Source of the DNA: Aquirufa aurantiipilula
GTDB taxonomy: Bacteria; Bacteroidota; Bacteroidia; Cytophagales; Spirosomataceae
DNA: 64,000 bases
NCBI RefSeq assembly: GCF_019923745.1
Contig: NZ_JAANOG010000005.1
Location: forward strand, 167,158 to 231,157
Direction: 5' to 3'
Made by a program: the position numbers and the translations under genes. This document shows positions 62,601-64,000 of the stretch, piece by piece. The notes beneath the pieces are model-generated. The model did no database searches. It was not told the DNA's origin and saw nothing but the letters and a program-made list of their open reading frames with translations. The stretch's first letter is position 1; every line of letters starts with the position of its first letter.

Positions 62601-63285
62601 CGTAACCTACGCGATAAATATTTAAGAGGGCTAATCCTGAATCAGACTCCGCAACACGATTGATATCCAATTCCAATTGAATGTAAGAAGCATTTGGGCC
62701 ACTAGCCACATCCATGATGTTTAAGTTTTTGTTTTGCAAACGAGGGTCATTGGCTCCAAAAACAAAAGATGCTTTGGTGGATTTAGATGCTTCATCCAAC
62801 TGTATACCAAATTGGATTTTGTACATGGATAAATAATGTGAATAGAGCGGCAGGTCATTTTCGCCTATCCACTCAGCACCGTTCCAAGCTTGTGCGCTTG
62901 TATTTAATAATCCTGTTTCGAACCAGGAAGAAGCCGAAGTAATTTTATTTTGTTGATCCCAAACCTGAACGGCCCATTGGTATTTTTGGGAGGCTTGTAA
63001 AGCCAAACCATCGTAATTGATTCCTAAAGACAAGGAGGAATTTACTTTTTTACTATCCCACACCACTTGGTTTTTGGCATCACGAACAACAATCCGATAT
63101 GCCTGTTGTTGATTTCCTCTAGATTTATCTTTGGACTGCATTTGCCAAGAAAATCGGGGATGTTGCTCATCCAAACCAATAGGTTGGGATTGATATTCCA
63201 CTTTCAATTGTTGCAAGGAATTTTGAGCTTGCAGATTTACTATACTTAATAAGCACAGTAATACGTATAATACATGTTTTTTCAT
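59668..63285 (-). CDS. Glycoside hydrolase family 78 alpha-L-rhamnosidase, exported
   Basis: About 1205 residues from the ATG complementary to 63283-63285 (MKKHVLYVLLCLLSIVNLQAQ, signal peptide); an ATG six codons upstream is also open. It starts with the GH78 signature LKVEYQSQPIGLDEQHPRFSWQMQS, then beta-sandwich domains (ARIYSTARGIYELYLNGERVGKDFFNPGLTQYNK) and the (alpha/alpha)6 barrel with SIPTDTPARNERMGWSGDINVF, whose Asp/Glu residues form the active site. GDWLSPE and the C-terminal GKVSSEWKKEGNVMSYKFTVPANTTAHLKLP sandwich complete the family pattern. It hydrolyses terminal alpha-L-rhamnose. Two Ala/Gly/Pro-rich loops are inserted, near 62385-62460 and 60425-60500. It is monocistronic. 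Confidence 0.96.
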   Translation of the reverse strand: MKKHVLYVLLCLLSIVNLQAQNSLQQLKVEYQSQPIGLDEQHPRFSWQMQSKDKSRGNQQQAYRIVVRDAKNQVVWDSKKVNSSLSLGINYDGLALQASQKYQWAVQVWDQQNKITSASSWFETGLLNTSAQAWNGAEWIGENDLPLYSHYLSMYKIQFGIQLDEASKSTKASFVFGANDPRLQNKNLNIMDVASGPNASYIQLELDINRVAESDSGLALLNIYRVGYDKKDSPSKVFASFKIAKSLISPANKYQKHTIFAQCNFGVFDFYLDQVDPAHKINGAPAGAAAAPRGGQSGLNLNPVGRGNNFISFPMLSEIGFQVPANQKALFSGVLIKNYRFPSNTLFDAAENPSLFTQGAIQWDGKQFQITASSGNVLVCANPSRFAAPMLRTQFASEPNKTIKQARIYSTARGIYELYLNGERVGKDFFNPGLTQYNKTHLYQTFDVTKQIKSGENAWGAWLSEGWWSGNITFSGDSWNFFGDRQSLLAKLVIQYTDGTEQIITTNPEKWTYNSDGPIRYGSFFQGEVYDARKEAAIAGWSTASFQAKGWKPAAKIPLEGTAYVGDVPNSLNYAGMHLVGQLDDAVQVRKVMQAKSMHEPRKGVFVYDMGQNMVGFPKIFIPNGKAGQTITLRFAEVLYPDLAEYASQKGMIMLENIRAALAQDVYILKGGDEYIQPRFTFHGYRYLEITGLDQAPALSQVAGLVLSSIQDIGSYYESSDPLVNKLWNNITWSMRGNFLSIPTDTPARNERMGWSGDINVFSKTATYMAPVNNFMRRHLLAMRDVQRADGRFTDVAPMGGGFGGTLWGSAGIIIPWETYQQYGDKNMLIEHYDAMKRYVAFLETKVDPANGIVNEGPLGDWLSPENNKNDNTLFWMTYQAYNLKIMSQVAGILGNKSDESAYLAQYENKKKVINSVYIDPNTHRTVKSGVRAARMGPPGAAPAAPATPPVSDKGQLMDTQASYAIPLALGVIDDNNKPFIVKHLVETVQRSNKDDEGVARPPYSLMTGFIGTASIADALSNNNQHDVAYGLLTQKTYPSWLYSVANGATTIWERLNSYTIENGFGGNNSMNSFNHYSFGAIAAWMYQTSLGIQRDVASPGFKHFQLQPTPDLSGKINFAKGYVETMYGKVSSEWKKEGNVMSYKFTVPANTTAHLKLPASSAKVTEGGQDVTKSKGISGIKQEGNFLEMELNSGVYEFKVSPLK

Positions 63286-63410
63286 CAATAGGGACATTTT
63301 CATTCAATATGAAACCAAATTTTTAGTTGTGAAAGTTAATTCGATGAAAGCTAGGTTTTAAGCGATAAAATTATCCTTAGGTTGATAAGGATAGTGTGGC
63401 ATTCATGGTG

Positions 63411-63453
63411 GCTTCGGGAGCCTCAAGGGTGTGGCTTCGAGAACCTCAGCCAC
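63411..63453. repeat. Two inverted copies of the array core
   Basis: TTCGGGAGCCTCA (63413-63425) is the reverse complement of TGAGGCTCCCGAA in the tandem array, and TTCGAGAACCTCA (63436-63448) is the reverse complement of TGAGGTTCTCGAA, found in the unit starting 63683. Both are preceded by GGTGGC or GTGGC. Between them and the array lie about 180 bp with weaker similarity. Confidence 0.85.
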
Positions 63454-63583
63454 TTGTATCATTGTTTCTAGTGACTCAGATATCTGTTTAATATAGATAT
63501 TGCTATGACTATTATTAATTATTACTTTCCCCTACAATCTTGGTGGCAGAAGCTCAATTAGAACGAAGAATGAGCCATTCTCT

Positions 63584-64000
63584 CGAAGGTGGGGCTGAGG
63601 CTCTCGAAACAGCAATATTTTCATCCCTCTCCAATCATGGTGGCTGAGGCTCCCGAAACAACAGTATTTTCATTACACCTCTAATCATGGTGGCTGAGGT
63701 TCTCGAAACAGCCATATTTTCATCCCTCTCCAATCATGGTGGCTGAGGCTCCCGAAACAGCCATATTTTCATCCCTCTCCAATCATGATGGCTGAGGATC
63801 CCGAAACAACAGTATTTTCATTCCCTCTCCAATCATGGTGGCTGAGGCTCCCGAAACAACAGTATTTTCATTCCCTCTCCAATCATGGTGGCTGAGGCTC
63901 CCGAAACAGCCATATTTTCATCCCTCTCCAATCATGATGGCTGAGGATCCCGAAACAACAGTATTTTCATTCCCTCTCCAATCATGGTGGCTGAGGCTCC
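63584..64000. repeat. Tandem repeat array with 49/50-bp units, continuing past the window
   Basis: Units beginning AATCATGRTGGCTGAGG start at 63633, 63683, 63732, 63781, 63831, 63881, 63930 and 63980, with spacings of 50, 49, 49, 50, 50, 49 and 50. A degenerate copy precedes them from about 63584. Two variants of the second half alternate (CAGCCATATTTTC in 49-bp units, CAACAGTATTTTC in 50-bp units) and GATGG/GGATCCC marks some units, giving a higher-order period of 149 bp for the last units. Unit length is not a multiple of three and no long frame crosses it, so it is noncoding. Confidence 0.95.

Noticed and set aside
63584..64000. CRISPR array
   Set aside because: The periodic structure has no variable spacers. 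Whole 49/50-bp units are nearly identical, and no cas genes are in the window.
1..64000. tRNA, rRNA or insertion-sequence genes
   Set aside because: I looked through all gaps for TTCGA-type T loops, rRNA-like segments, transposase frames and long terminal inverted repeats and found none. The only transposase-like element is the zinc ribbon within the LacI gene.

Overview
The window looks like chromosomal DNA of a free-living, AT-rich member of the Bacteroidota, probably of the Cytophagales. The evidence is a SusC/SusD pair, many Sec signal peptides and lipoboxes, TAnnTTTG-type promoters, little use of Shine-Dalgarno sequences, and many carbohydrate-active and PQQ/GMC-type oxidoreductase genes. 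The genus is not determined. I see no rRNA, tRNA, insertion sequence, prophage or CRISPR array.

Layout. 1-3.9 kb (minus): a module of two periplasmic TIM-barrel epimerase-like proteins, a GMC oxidoreductase and its small gluconate-dehydrogenase-type subunit, as in 3-keto-sugar metabolism. 4-9.9 kb (plus): sulfatase, membrane-tethered AraC regulator, GH2 glycosidase, small membrane protein. 9.9-15.4 kb: housekeeping and accessory enzymes (sterol-desaturase-like hydroxylase, NagB-like deaminase, M28 peptidase, BNR propeller protein, OsmC, pirin). 15.6-24.1 kb: SusC/SusD, a GH43-like propeller and a membrane-spanning propeller/AraC regulator. 24.1-27.1 kb (minus): arsenic operon arsR-arsM-dinB-MFS with two matching palindromic operators. 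27.2-31.9 kb (plus): small membrane protein, outer-membrane barrel, PAP2/haloperoxidase lipoprotein, another barrel, PhnB-like VOC protein. 31.9-35.2 kb (minus): hexuronate operon uxuA-SDR-MFS, divergent from a zinc-ribbon/LacI regulator. 36.5-41.5 kb (minus): esterase, ThuA, ChrA, NTF2-like and YeiH genes. 41.5-54 kb: GH43, DUF3500, DUF1593, DUF1080, a cupredoxin-fused PVC-type dehydrogenase, an FG-GAP protein and a PQQ dehydrogenase with a built-in cytochrome c. 54.2-58.4 kb: a small conflict/defence-like island. 58.5-63.3 kb: DinB, SRPBCC and a large GH78 rhamnosidase. 63.4-64 kb: an intergenic 49/50-bp tandem repeat array that runs off the window.

The most interesting system is at 55.9-58.4 kb. 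A MazG-like nucleotide pyrophosphohydrolase overlaps by 4 nt a 728-residue protein that joins a GIY-YIG nuclease domain, a DUF2075-type helicase and a C-terminal LexA/S24-like peptidase domain. That last domain has a Ser631/Lys676 dyad and an Ala595-Gly596 bond spaced almost as in LexA, so the nuclease-helicase may be switched by self-cleavage. It lies directly after a HigB toxin and a HigA/ImmA-type antitoxin-protease.

Most of the rest fits scavenging of plant or algal polysaccharides. Outer-membrane uptake, extracytoplasmic glycosidases and sulfatase, periplasmic sugar oxidation (GMC, PQQ and cupredoxin dehydrogenases) and uronate catabolism could work together, but the exact substrate cannot be fixed from sequence alone.
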